Assembly: GCF_021117365.1 (NCBI RefSeq)
Contig: NZ_CP088262.1
Coordinates: 620,001-684,000 of the forward strand
Direction: 5' to 3'
Source of the DNA: Nocardioides sp. cx-173
GTDB taxonomy: Bacteria; Actinomycetota; Actinomycetes; Propionibacteriales; Nocardioidaceae
DNA: 64,000 bases
This document shows positions 47,312-54,890 of this stretch, one piece after another. The position numbers and the translations under genes are program-made. Under the pieces are notes generated by a model that worked only from the letters and a program-made list of their open reading frames with translations, made no database searches and had not been told where the DNA came from. Position 1 is the stretch's first letter. Every line of letters begins with the position of its first letter.

Positions 47312-47856
47312 ACGGAGAGCCGTTCGACGAGGCTCAGCCACGCGAGCGCGCTCCCGTCGAAGGGCGCCCGCCTCCCCTCGACCGCCGCGAGGATCCGCTC
47401 GGAGGTGGACAGGGCGAGCGCGACCAGCTCGTCGGGGTAGCCGAGCTCGACGCGGTGCTGGGCGAACTCGTCCTCGTCGTCGAGCCAGACCCGCCCGTCG
47501 TTCTCGCGGATCACGTCGAGGTCGAGGTCGACCGCCCGCAGGGTGCGGCCGTCCCAGCGCGGTGGCGTGGTCATGTCGACGTAGGTGTGGAGGGGACCCT
47601 CCGTGGCGTGGAAGGTGGCGAGCCAACCCCGACTCGCCTGAGCTCCCTCGGCCGGCACCAGGAGCGCCTGGTCGACCGGGGCGACGTAGTCGGCGCCCGG
47701 CCGCGACATCGTGCCCCCGGCCGGCAGGCCGAGCCAGTCGCCGGCCTCGTCGGTGCCGAGGAGCACCGCGTCGAACTCCCAGTGGGGACGCTCGCCCCAC
47801 TTGGTCATCACGACCCGGACGGGGTCGCCTGGCCGCGGTGGCACGGGCGCGGTCAC
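47308..47856 (-). CDS. DUF402-type protein
   Basis: 182 aa. The N-terminal half has the DUF402 layout with WEFDAVLLGTDEAGDWLG and the metal-ligand-like acidic stretch LRAVDLDLDVIRENDGRVWLDDEDEFAQH. In Streptomyces and Staphylococcus relatives such proteins act as nucleotide or inositol-phosphate-type hydrolases. The GTG start is in GTGA overlap with the SDR gene, so it is the third gene of the BVMO operon. Its 3' end overlaps the ThrE gene by 4 bp. Confidence 0.75.
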   Translation of the reverse strand: MTAPVPPRPGDPVRVVMTKWGERPHWEFDAVLLGTDEAGDWLGLPAGGTMSRPGADYVAPVDQALLVPAEGAQASRGWLATFHATEGPLHTYVDMTTPPRWDGRTLRAVDLDLDVIRENDGRVWLDDEDEFAQHRVELGYPDELVALALSTSERILAAVEGRRAPFDGSALAWLSLVERLSV

Positions 47857-48671
47857 AGCACCCTGCGCGAGGCGCGGGCCGCCACGTCCTGGTAGCGCGA
47901 CCCGACCAGCTTGGCCGCCTGGTGCACCGCGTGCGCGTCCAGCCCGACCAGCACCCGGGCCTTGTTCTTCAGCACGCCCTTGACGATGACGCGGGCGGCC
48001 TTCTCCGGGGTCATCTTGGCCAGCTTCTCGTCGAAGAACCGGGCGAGCTCCGCGGCGTCGTTGCCCTCGGCGGCGCGCGCGTTGCGAGCGATCGCGGTTT
48101 TGATGCCGCCGGGGTGGACGGCGGTCACGCCCACGGGGTGGCCGGCCACCAGCATCTCCTCGCGCAGCGCCTCGGTGAGCCCGCGGACGGCGTACTTCGT
48201 GGCGTTGTAGGCGCTCTGCCCCGGCATCGAGACCAGCCCGAAGAGGGAGGAGAGGTTGACGACGTGGCCGTCGCCGGAGGCGATCAGGTGGGGAAGGAAC
48301 TCCTTGGTGCCGTGGACGACCCCCCAGAAGTTCACCCCGACGATCCACTCCATGTCGTCGTAGGACAGGTCCGCGAGGTCCCCGGAGAGCGCGACGCCGG
48401 CGTTGTTCACCACCACGTTGACCCGCCCGAAGTGCTCGGCCACGGCCTTCGCGTACGCCGCGAACGCCGCCCGGTCGGCGACGTCGAGACGGTCGCTGCG
48501 GACCTCGGCGCCCCTCGCCTTCACCAGGTCGACGGTCTCGGCCAGGCCGGCCTCGTCGACGTCCGAGAGCGCGAGCAGCGAGCCGCGCCCGGCCGTCTCG
48601 ACCGCGAGTGCGCGACCGATGCCGGAGCCGGCGCCGGTGATGACGACGACCTTGCCGTCGAGGGTCCTCAT
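47853..48671 (-). CDS. Short-chain dehydrogenase/reductase
   Basis: 272 aa. NAD(P)-binding GAGSGIGRA (TGxxxGIG), VVNNAGVA (NNAG) and catalytic Ser-Tyr-Lys in NLSSLFG and YNATKYAVRG. Asp after beta-2 (LSDVDEAG) suggests NAD preference. It overlaps the BVMO gene by ATGA and the DUF402 gene by GTGA. Partner to the BVMO: ketone/alcohol interconversion of a hydrophobic substrate is likely. Confidence 0.93.
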   Translation of the reverse strand: MRTLDGKVVVITGAGSGIGRALAVETAGRGSLLALSDVDEAGLAETVDLVKARGAEVRSDRLDVADRAAFAAYAKAVAEHFGRVNVVVNNAGVALSGDLADLSYDDMEWIVGVNFWGVVHGTKEFLPHLIASGDGHVVNLSSLFGLVSMPGQSAYNATKYAVRGLTEALREEMLVAGHPVGVTAVHPGGIKTAIARNARAAEGNDAAELARFFDEKLAKMTPEKAARVIVKGVLKNKARVLVGLDAHAVHQAAKLVGSRYQDVAARASRRVL

Positions 48672-50122
48672 ACGTATGCCTCCTGGTCGAAGGACGCCAA
48701 CCGGCGCCGGAAGTCTGCGGTGGTGCGGGGCCAGAGGACGGTGTTGCGGCCATGGTCGTCGAGGTACCAGCTGTCGCAGCCGCCCGTCGTCCACACCGTG
48801 TGGCGCATCCGGCGCTGCAGGGAGCGGTTCCAGCGGTCGGTGGCCTCCTGGGTGGGCTCGACGGCGTCGAGGCCGCGGCGGCGGACGGTGCGCAGCGCGT
48901 CGCGCAGGTAGGCGACCTGGGACTCGATGATGAAGATCATGCTGGTGTGCCCTTGGCCGGTGTTGGGTCCGACCAGCATGAACAGGTTGGGGAAGCCCGG
49001 CACGGTCGTGCCCTTGTAGGCCGCCATGCCGGTGCGGCGCCAGGTGTCGGCGAGCGTGCGCCCGGACCGGCCGGTGATGTGCTCGGCGATCGGCAGGTCG
49101 GTCGTGTGGAAGCCGGTGGCGACGACGAGCACGTCGATCTCGCGCTCGGTGCCGTCCTCGGTGACGACCGCATCGCCGGTGACCTTGGCGATGCGCTCGG
49201 TGACCACCTCGGTGTTGTCGGCGGCGAGGGCGGGGTAATAGGTGTTGGAGCGCAGCACCCGCTTGCAGCCGAAGGCGAAGCGCGGCGTGACCTTGTCGCG
49301 CAGGGCCGGGTCGGAGATGCCCTTCTCGATGTTCTTCAGGGCCAGCGCTCGGGCGGGCGCCGCGATCTTGGGCTGGAGGGTGAACGCCGGCACGTACGCC
49401 TCGTGCGACCAGTAGAGGGCGGTGCGGTACAGGCGGCGCAGACCCGGCACCCGCCGCAGCGCGAGGCGCTCGAGGCCGGAGTAGGCCCGGTCGTTGCGGG
49501 GGATCACCCACGGCGCCGTTCGCTGGTAGACGTCCAGGCGGGCGGCGACCTTCTGCAGCTCGGGGATGATCTGGATCGCGGAGGCGCCGGTGCCGACGAC
49601 CGCGATGCGCTTGCCGGCCAGGTCGACGTCGTGGTCCCAGCGCGCGGAGTGGAAGACCTGGCCCTGGAAGGTGTCCAGCCCCTCGAGGTCGGGCACCTTG
49701 GGCTCCTCGAGGGCGCCGGCCGCGACGACGAGGAACCGCGCGGTCCACACGCCGGCCGGGGTGTGGACGCTCCACCGCTGCGCGGATTCGTCCCAGACGG
49801 CGTCGGTGACCGGGGTGTCGAAGACGAACCGGTCGAGCGTGCCGGACTCGGCGGCGACCCGCTGGGTGTAGGCCTGGATGTCGGGCTGGGGGGAGTAGGA
49901 GCTGGGCCAGTCGTGCTCGGCGAAGGAGTAGGAGTAGAGCTGGCTCGGGACGTCGCAGGCGGCGCCGGGGTAGGTGTTGTCGCGCCAGGTGCCGCCGACC
50001 TCGCCGGCCTTCTCCAGGACCACGAAGTCGGTCTCGCCGTCCTCCTGCAGCTTGATCGCGGCGCACAGCCCGGCGAAGCCTGAGCCGATGATCACGTGGT
50101 CGACCGCGTGGGGGGAGCTCAT
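48668..50122 (-). CDS. Flavin-containing Baeyer-Villiger-type monooxygenase
   Basis: 484 aa. FAD Rossmann motif IIGSGFAGLCAAIKL at the N-terminus, the BVMO fingerprint FQGQVFHSARWDHD (FxGxxxHxxxW) in the middle, and a second Rossmann motif (VGTGASAIQIIPELQ) for NADPH. It oxidises ketones to esters or lactones. First gene of an operon with SDR and DUF402. The ATG at 50122 is preceded by TTGACA-N18-TACCGT with 6 nt to the start, a leaderless promoter under the TetR dyad. Confidence 0.93.
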   Translation of the reverse strand: MSSPHAVDHVIIGSGFAGLCAAIKLQEDGETDFVVLEKAGEVGGTWRDNTYPGAACDVPSQLYSYSFAEHDWPSSYSPQPDIQAYTQRVAAESGTLDRFVFDTPVTDAVWDESAQRWSVHTPAGVWTARFLVVAAGALEEPKVPDLEGLDTFQGQVFHSARWDHDVDLAGKRIAVVGTGASAIQIIPELQKVAARLDVYQRTAPWVIPRNDRAYSGLERLALRRVPGLRRLYRTALYWSHEAYVPAFTLQPKIAAPARALALKNIEKGISDPALRDKVTPRFAFGCKRVLRSNTYYPALAADNTEVVTERIAKVTGDAVVTEDGTEREIDVLVVATGFHTTDLPIAEHITGRSGRTLADTWRRTGMAAYKGTTVPGFPNLFMLVGPNTGQGHTSMIFIIESQVAYLRDALRTVRRRGLDAVEPTQEATDRWNRSLQRRMRHTVWTTGGCDSWYLDDHGRNTVLWPRTTADFRRRLASFDQEAYV

Positions 50123-50128
50123 GGCGCG

Positions 50129-50158
50129 ACGGTATTGCCGTTATTGAACGAGTGTCAA
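50129..50158 (-). promoter_or_regulatory. BVMO operon promoter, TTGACA-N18-TACCGT, leaderless
   Basis: -35 TTGACA at 50153-50158 and -10 TACCGT at 50129-50134 on the minus strand, 6 nt before the ATG at 50122. The -35 overlaps the 8-bp dyad at 50148-50167. Confidence 0.65.
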
Positions 50159-50164
50159 TACACT
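50135..50164 (+). promoter_or_regulatory. tetR-type gene promoter, TTGCCG-N18-TACACT, leaderless
   Basis: -35 TTGCCG at 50135-50140 and -10 TACACT at 50159-50164, 6 nt before the GTG at 50171. The -10 lies inside the dyad, so binding would repress the regulator's own gene too. Confidence 0.6.
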
Positions 50165-50167
50165 CGT
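50148..50167. promoter_or_regulatory. TetR operator candidate, 8-bp dyad
   Basis: ACGAGTGT and ACACTCGT pair perfectly around the 4-nt spacer CAAT. It covers the -35 of the BVMO operon and the -10 of the tetR gene, the typical autorepressor arrangement. Confidence 0.7.
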
Positions 50168-50170
50168 GAC

Positions 50171-50770
50171 GTGACGTCACCCGCACGCACCCGGCTCGCT
50201 CCCGACGAGCGCCGCTCCCAGCTGCTGGACCTGGGGGTCCGGCTGCTCGCGACGCGCTCGCTCGACGAGCTCTCCATCGACGTGCTGGCCGAGGAGGCCG
50301 GCATCTCGCGCGGCCTGCTCTACCACTACTTCGGCAACAAGCACGCCTTCCACGAGGCCGTCGTACGCCGCGCGGCCGACGACCTGATCGCCCAGACCGC
50401 GCCGCCCGTGGAGGGCGAGCCGCTGGAGCGGCTGCGGGTGTCGGTGACGGCCTACGTCGACTACGTCACGGCCAACTACGAGGGCTACCTGTCCCTGGTC
50501 AAGGGGGCCGCGGGCGGGAACGACGCGCTGCGCGAGATCTACGAGGAGGCCCGCTCCGCACTCACGGACCGGATCTTCCGCGAGGACGCCCGGGGCCAGA
50601 TCGTCGCGGACACGCCCACGACCCGGCTGCTGGTGCGCGGCTGGTCGGCGATGGCCGAGGAGCTCGTGCTCAGCTGGCGCGCCGAGCCGGCGGGCGTGAG
50701 CCGCGAGGAGCTGCTCGCGATCCTCGCGGCCTCCCTGCCGGCGCTCGTCGAGGTCATCGCGCCCGGGTGA
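50171..50770 (+). CDS. TetR-family transcriptional regulator
   Basis: 199 aa from GTG at 50171. HTH in LLDLGVRLLATRSLDELSIDVLAEEAGISRGLLYHYFGNKHAFHEAVV; the C-terminal ligand domain is helical and Ala-rich. Divergent from the BVMO-SDR-DUF402 operon with a dyad between, so it most likely represses that operon and itself until a hydrophobic ketone or related ligand appears. Convergent with rocD. Confidence 0.92.
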   Translation: MTSPARTRLAPDERRSQLLDLGVRLLATRSLDELSIDVLAEEAGISRGLLYHYFGNKHAFHEAVVRRAADDLIAQTAPPVEGEPLERLRVSVTAYVDYVTANYEGYLSLVKGAAGGNDALREIYEEARSALTDRIFREDARGQIVADTPTTRLLVRGWSAMAEELVLSWRAEPAGVSREELLAILAASLPALVEVIAPG

Positions 50771-50800
50771 GGTCGTAGCCGGTCGGCCCGCGGCCGCGGT

Positions 50801-52027
50801 CTAGCGCGCGACCACCTCGGCGAGCTGGTCCAGGCCCCAGGAGAGGTCGGCGGCGGAGACGACGAGCGGGGGCGCGAGGCGGATGGTGGAGCCGTGGGTG
50901 TCCTTGGCGAGGACGCCGCGGGCCATGAGCGCCTCGCAGACCTCGCGTCCGGTGCCCACAGCGGGGTCGATGTCGACGCCGGCCCACAGGCCACGGACCC
51001 GGACGGCGAGGACGCCGTGGCCGATCATCGACTCGAGGCGCTCGCGCAGCAGCAGCGACAGCTCGTCGGCGCGCCGCTGGAACTCGCCGGTGGCGAGCAT
51101 GTCGACGACCGCGTGGCCGACCGCGCAGGCCAGCGGGTTGCCGCCGAACGTGGAGCCGTGCTGGCCGGGCTTGAGCACGCCGAGCACGTCGCGGTCGGCG
51201 ACGACCGCCGAGACCGGCACGATGCCGCCGCCCAGGGCCTTGCCGAGGATGTAGATGTCCGGGACGACGTCCTCGTGGTCGCAGGCGAAGGTGCGCCCGG
51301 TGCGGCCGAGACCGGCCTGGATCTCGTCGGCCGCGAACAGGACGTTCTCGCGCGTGCAGGCCTCGCGGACGCCGCGCAGGTAGCCCTCGGGCGGGATCAC
51401 GACGCCGCTCTCGCCCTGGATCGGCTCGATCAGCACGGCGACGGTCGTGTCGTCGATGGCGGCCTCGAGGGCGGCCAGGTCCCCGTAGGGCACCGTCACG
51501 AAGCCCGGGGCGAAGGGGCCGAAGCCGTCGCGGGCGTCGGGGTCGTCGGAGAACCCGACGATGGTGGTGGTGCGGCCGTGGAAGTTGCCGGAGGCGACCA
51601 GGATCGTGGCGCGGTCGGCGGGCACGCCCTTCACCTCGTAGCCCCACTTGCGAGCGACCTTGATCGCGGTCTCGACGGCCTCGGCGCCGGTGTTCATCGG
51701 CAGCACCAGGTCCTTGCCGCACAGGTCGCCCAGGGCGGTGCAGAAGTCGGCGAACTGGTCGTGCACGAACGCTCGGCTGGTGAGGGTGAGCTTGTCGAGC
51801 TGGGCGTGCGCCGCGGCGACGAGCGCGGGGTGGCTGTGGCCGAAGTTGAGCGCGGAGTAGCCGGCCAGGAGGTCGAGGAAGCGGCCGCCGTCGACGTCGG
51901 TCATCCACGCGCCCTCGGCGTGGGCGACGACCACCGGGAGCGGGTGGTAGTTGTGGGCGGTGCGCTCCTCGGCGCGAGCGAACTCGATGCCGTTGGTGGC
52001 GGGCAGGTCGGTCAGCGATGAGGTCAT
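50801..52027 (-). CDS. rocD: Ornithine aminotransferase
   Basis: 408 aa. PLP-dependent class III fold: NFGHSHPALVAAA, PMNTGAEAVETAIK, the cofactor Asp in LFAADEIQAGLGRTG and the Schiff-base Lys in YILGKALGGGIVPVSAV. It converts ornithine and 2-oxoglutarate to glutamate 5-semialdehyde and glutamate in arginine catabolism. Usual partner genes (arginase, ddaH) are absent. A perfect 15-bp palindrome at 52062-52076 precedes it. Confidence 0.93.
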   Translation of the reverse strand: MTSSLTDLPATNGIEFARAEERTAHNYHPLPVVVAHAEGAWMTDVDGGRFLDLLAGYSALNFGHSHPALVAAAHAQLDKLTLTSRAFVHDQFADFCTALGDLCGKDLVLPMNTGAEAVETAIKVARKWGYEVKGVPADRATILVASGNFHGRTTTIVGFSDDPDARDGFGPFAPGFVTVPYGDLAALEAAIDDTTVAVLIEPIQGESGVVIPPEGYLRGVREACTRENVLFAADEIQAGLGRTGRTFACDHEDVVPDIYILGKALGGGIVPVSAVVADRDVLGVLKPGQHGSTFGGNPLACAVGHAVVDMLATGEFQRRADELSLLLRERLESMIGHGVLAVRVRGLWAGVDIDPAVGTGREVCEALMARGVLAKDTHGSTIRLAPPLVVSAADLSWGLDQLAEVVAR

Positions 52028-52061
52028 CCGGAGCGCTTCTTCCTCGGGTGGTCGGGCGTCA

Positions 52062-52076
52062 GATTGTCTGACAATC
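52062..52076. promoter_or_regulatory. GntR-like palindrome upstream of rocD
   Basis: GATTGTC and GACAATC, separated by one T, form a perfect 7-bp dyad. TTGTCTGACAA resembles GntR (FCD/FadR-type) operators. It lies just after a TAGTCT hexamer (52088-52093) that may be the rocD -10, so a bound regulator would block transcription. Confidence 0.5.
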
Positions 52077-52090
52077 CGTTGTCCCGAAGA

Positions 52091-53476
52091 CTAGCGCAGA
52101 TCCACCCGGATCCGGGTGTCGCCCGGCGTCGTGTCCAGCCGTACGTCGCCGCCGTGGGCCGTGACGATCGCCCGGACCAGGGCGAGACCGAGACCGACGC
52201 CTCCCTGCCGGTGGCGGGCGGCGTCACCGCGCGCGAACCGCTCGAACGCATGCTCGGCCAGCTCGGGGGGGAAGCCGGGTCCGTCGTCGGCGACCTCGAA
52301 GCCGCGGTCGGTCAGCGAGACCGTGACCTCGGTGCCGGGCGGGGTGTGCTTGCGTGCGTTGGTGAGCAGGTTGGTCACCACCTGGTGCAGCGCCTGCTCG
52401 TCCCCGAGCACCTCGACCGACTCCTCGGGCAGGTGCAGCGCCCACCGGTGCTCGGGCGCCAGCACCCGCGCGTCCTCGACGGCCTCCAGGAGCAGCCGGG
52501 TCAGGTCCACGGGCTCCCGGGCCAGCGGTCGCCCGGCGTCCAGGCGCGCCAGCAGCAGGAGGTCCTCGACCAGTCGGGTCATCCGGGTGGACTCCTCCTC
52601 GACCTTCGCGAGCGCGGTCGCCGCGGCCTCGGCGTCCCCCGGTCGGCGTCGGGCGAGCTCGGCGTAGCCCACGATCGTGGCCAGCGGGGTGCGCAGCTCG
52701 TGGGAGGCGTCGGCCACGAACTGCCGCACCTGCTGCTCGCTGCGGTGCCGCGCGTCCAGCGAGGACTCCACGTGCGAGAGGAGGGTGTTGAGAGCGGCGC
52801 CTACCTGGCCGACCTCGGTCCGCTCGTCTGTCAGGTGCGCCGGCACCCGCTCGGTCACCCCGACCTCGCCCGAGGCCAGCGGCAGGGTGGCCACGGCGCG
52901 CGCCGTCTCGGCCACCTCGGTGAGCGGGCGCAGTTGGCGGCGTACGACGCTCGAGGCCAGCGCGCCGGTGCTCACGACGCCCAGCAGCGTGAGCAGCAGC
53001 TCCCAGCGCACCACCGACGCGACCGCGGCGTCCACCGACTCGGTGGGCAGCCCGGAGACCAGGCCGCCTTCGACGGTGACCCGGTACCGGCCGTGCTCGG
53101 GCACGTCGACGGTGTGCACCTCGCCGTCGTCGGGGACGTCGGCGAGCAGGTCGAGCGCCTCGTCGTCGAGCTGGGCGCTGTCGCCGGGCTGGTCGGCCAG
53201 GACGATCCCCACGCCCTCGTCCGGCAGCGCCACGAGGGTGGCGGGCTCCTGGTTGCCGAAGGGGCCCCGCGGCTCGTGGCCGTGCGGACCCGGCCCGCGC
53301 AGCCCGGGGCCGTCCTCGGCGCGGCGTGCCGAGGAGAGCACCTTGTCGTCGAGCTGGCCGTTGAGGTAGCTGCGCATGACCAGTGCGGTCGCGCCACTGA
53401 TGAGCAGCGCGGCGACCGCCACGAGCGCGACGGTCGTCACGACCAGTCGCGAGGCCAGCGACCGAGGCAGCCTCAT
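52091..53476 (-). CDS. Sensor histidine kinase (PhoR-like)
   Basis: 461 aa. TM1 near residues 10-33, an extracytoplasmic sensor region of about 125 residues, TM2 (ELLLTLLGVVSTGALASSV), HAMP, H-box FVADASHELRTPLATI (His phosphorylation), then N, G1 (VADDGPGFPPE) and G2 (GGVGLGLALVRAIV) boxes of HATPase. Overlaps the response regulator gene by ATGA-type 4 bp, hence one operon. Order and sequence fit PhoR of mycobacteria. Downstream rocD may be read through. Confidence 0.9.
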   Translation of the reverse strand: MRLPRSLASRLVVTTVALVAVAALLISGATALVMRSYLNGQLDDKVLSSARRAEDGPGLRGPGPHGHEPRGPFGNQEPATLVALPDEGVGIVLADQPGDSAQLDDEALDLLADVPDDGEVHTVDVPEHGRYRVTVEGGLVSGLPTESVDAAVASVVRWELLLTLLGVVSTGALASSVVRRQLRPLTEVAETARAVATLPLASGEVGVTERVPAHLTDERTEVGQVGAALNTLLSHVESSLDARHRSEQQVRQFVADASHELRTPLATIVGYAELARRRPGDAEAAATALAKVEEESTRMTRLVEDLLLLARLDAGRPLAREPVDLTRLLLEAVEDARVLAPEHRWALHLPEESVEVLGDEQALHQVVTNLLTNARKHTPPGTEVTVSLTDRGFEVADDGPGFPPELAEHAFERFARGDAARHRQGGVGLGLALVRAIVTAHGGDVRLDTTPGDTRIRVDLR

Positions 53477-54192
53477 GCGGCCGGCTTGAGGACGTACCCG
53501 GCGCCGCGCATCGTGTGGATCATGGGCTCGCGGCCGGCGTCGATCTTCTTGCGCAGGTAGGAGATGTAGAGCTCGACGACGTTGGCCTGGCCACCGAAGT
53601 CGTAGTTCCAGACCCGGTCCAGGATCTGCGCCTTGCTGAGCACCCGGCGGGGGTTGCGCATCAGGTAGCGCAGCAACTCGAACTCGGTCGCCGTCAGGCT
53701 GATCTCCTCGCCCGCGCGGCGTACCTCGTGGCTGTCCTCGTCCAGCTCCAGGTCGCCCACCACCAGGACGGGGGACTCCTTGGCCTGCTGGGCGCCGGCG
53801 CGCCGCATCAGCGCGCGCAGGCGCGCGACGACCTCCTCCAGGGAGAACGGCTTGGTGACGTAGTCGTCGCCGCCTGCGGTGAGCCCGGCGATCCGGTCCT
53901 CCACAGCGTCGCGCGCGGTGAGGAAGAGGACCGGGACGTCGGCGTCGGCGCTGCGCAGCCGGCGCAGCACCTCGAGGCCGTCGAAGTCGGGCAGCATGAT
54001 GTCGAGCACCACCGCGTCGGGGCGGAACTCCTTGGCCGTGCTCACCGCCTTCGTCCCGGTGTGGGCGGTCTCGACCTGCCAGCCCTCGTAGCGCAGCGCC
54101 ATCGAGATCAGCTCGGCGAGGTTCACCTCGTCGTCGACGACGAGGACACGCAGCGGTGAGCCGTCGGCGCGTACGAGGTCGTGTTGTGCCAT
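53473..54192 (-). CDS. phoP: OmpR-family response regulator, PhoP-like
   Basis: 239 aa. Receiver domain with RVLVVDDEVNLAEL and phospho-Asp in PDAVVLDIMLPDFDG, then winged helix (LTATEFELLRYLMRNPRRVLSKAQILDRVWNYDFGG, VVELYISYLRKKID). Several stretches (LTARDAVEDRIAGLTAGGDDY, VTKPFSLEEVVARLR) are very close to M. tuberculosis PhoP as I recall it. A direct repeat matching the PhoP box sits 22-39 bp before its start, implying autoregulation. The symbol is by similarity only. Confidence 0.85.
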   Translation of the reverse strand: MAQHDLVRADGSPLRVLVVDDEVNLAELISMALRYEGWQVETAHTGTKAVSTAKEFRPDAVVLDIMLPDFDGLEVLRRLRSADADVPVLFLTARDAVEDRIAGLTAGGDDYVTKPFSLEEVVARLRALMRRAGAQQAKESPVLVVGDLELDEDSHEVRRAGEEISLTATEFELLRYLMRNPRRVLSKAQILDRVWNYDFGGQANVVELYISYLRKKIDAGREPMIHTMRGAGYVLKPAA

Positions 54193-54213
54193 GGCTCCAC
54201 TGTGCCTCGCCAC

Positions 54214-54231
54214 CCTGTGACTCTCCTGTGA
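54214..54231 (-). promoter_or_regulatory. PhoP-type direct-repeat box
   Basis: On the minus strand TCACAGG-AGAG-TCACAGG: two identical 7-bp units 4 bp apart. The M. tuberculosis PhoP box is TCACAGC-N4-TCACAGC, the same architecture. It lies between the response-regulator gene and the divergent gene at 54359, and could control both. Confidence 0.65.
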
Positions 54232-54358
54232 GCGCGATGAGGCGCAGCCAGGAGCCGGCTCACGACGTCCTCATCCTGCGAGCACAGCGTCTGCACAGGC
54301 TCGCCGCCGACACTCAGTGGTGCACGAAACGAGAGAACCACAGAAGGAGGTTTCACCC

Positions 54359-54850
54359 GTGAACGAGCACGAGACCCAGCCCGTTCAGCCGGCCGCGAAC
54401 CAGCCAACCCCGGACCAGCCGGCCCCGGACCAGCCGGCCGCAAACCAGCCGGCTGCCCCCACCGGGCCCCAGCCCCCGCAGAAGACCAGCTGGCGCAAGC
54501 GCAGCCTCGGCGCGCCGATCGTGGCCGGCGTCGCGGCGCTCTGCCTGCTCCTCGGGGGCCTCGGCGGTGCGGCCGTGAGCGCCTGGGCCGACGACGACGA
54601 GCCGGACGGCTTCGGTCCGGGCGGACGGTTCCAGGAGCACGGCCACCGGGGCGGCCCCCACGGTGGGCCCGGGATGATGATGCCGCCCGGCCACTACGGC
54701 GACGACGAGTACGAGGGCGGCCAGGGCGGACTGCCGTTCGGCGAGCAGCCCGACTCCGAGCTGCCCGACTCCGAGCAGCCTGACTCCGAGCTGCCCGAGG
54801 CGCCCGAGTCCGGGACGCCCGCCCCCGAATCCGGAGACGGCGAGGCCTGA
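54359..54850 (+). CDS. Single-TM protein with repeat-rich Pro/Gln and Pro/Glu tails
   Basis: 163 aa. The cytosolic N-terminus has PDQPAPDQPAANQPA-type repeats; one TM (GVAALCLLLGGLGGAAVSAWA) follows; the outer tail is His/Gly-rich (GHRGGPHGGPGMMM) and then acidic repeats (PDSELPDSEQPDSELPE). The His/Met-rich patch might bind metal (inference). Start is fixed by a perfect AAGGAGG 8 nt upstream. Divergent from phoPR and facing the PhoP-type box, so a likely target. Confidence 0.7.
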   Translation: MNEHETQPVQPAANQPTPDQPAPDQPAANQPAAPTGPQPPQKTSWRKRSLGAPIVAGVAALCLLLGGLGGAAVSAWADDDEPDGFGPGGRFQEHGHRGGPHGGPGMMMPPGHYGDDEYEGGQGGLPFGEQPDSELPDSEQPDSELPEAPESGTPAPESGDGEA

Positions 54851-54890
54851 GCCGCTCCGCCCCGGGCGCAACCCGCAGGGCTGAGTCGCC

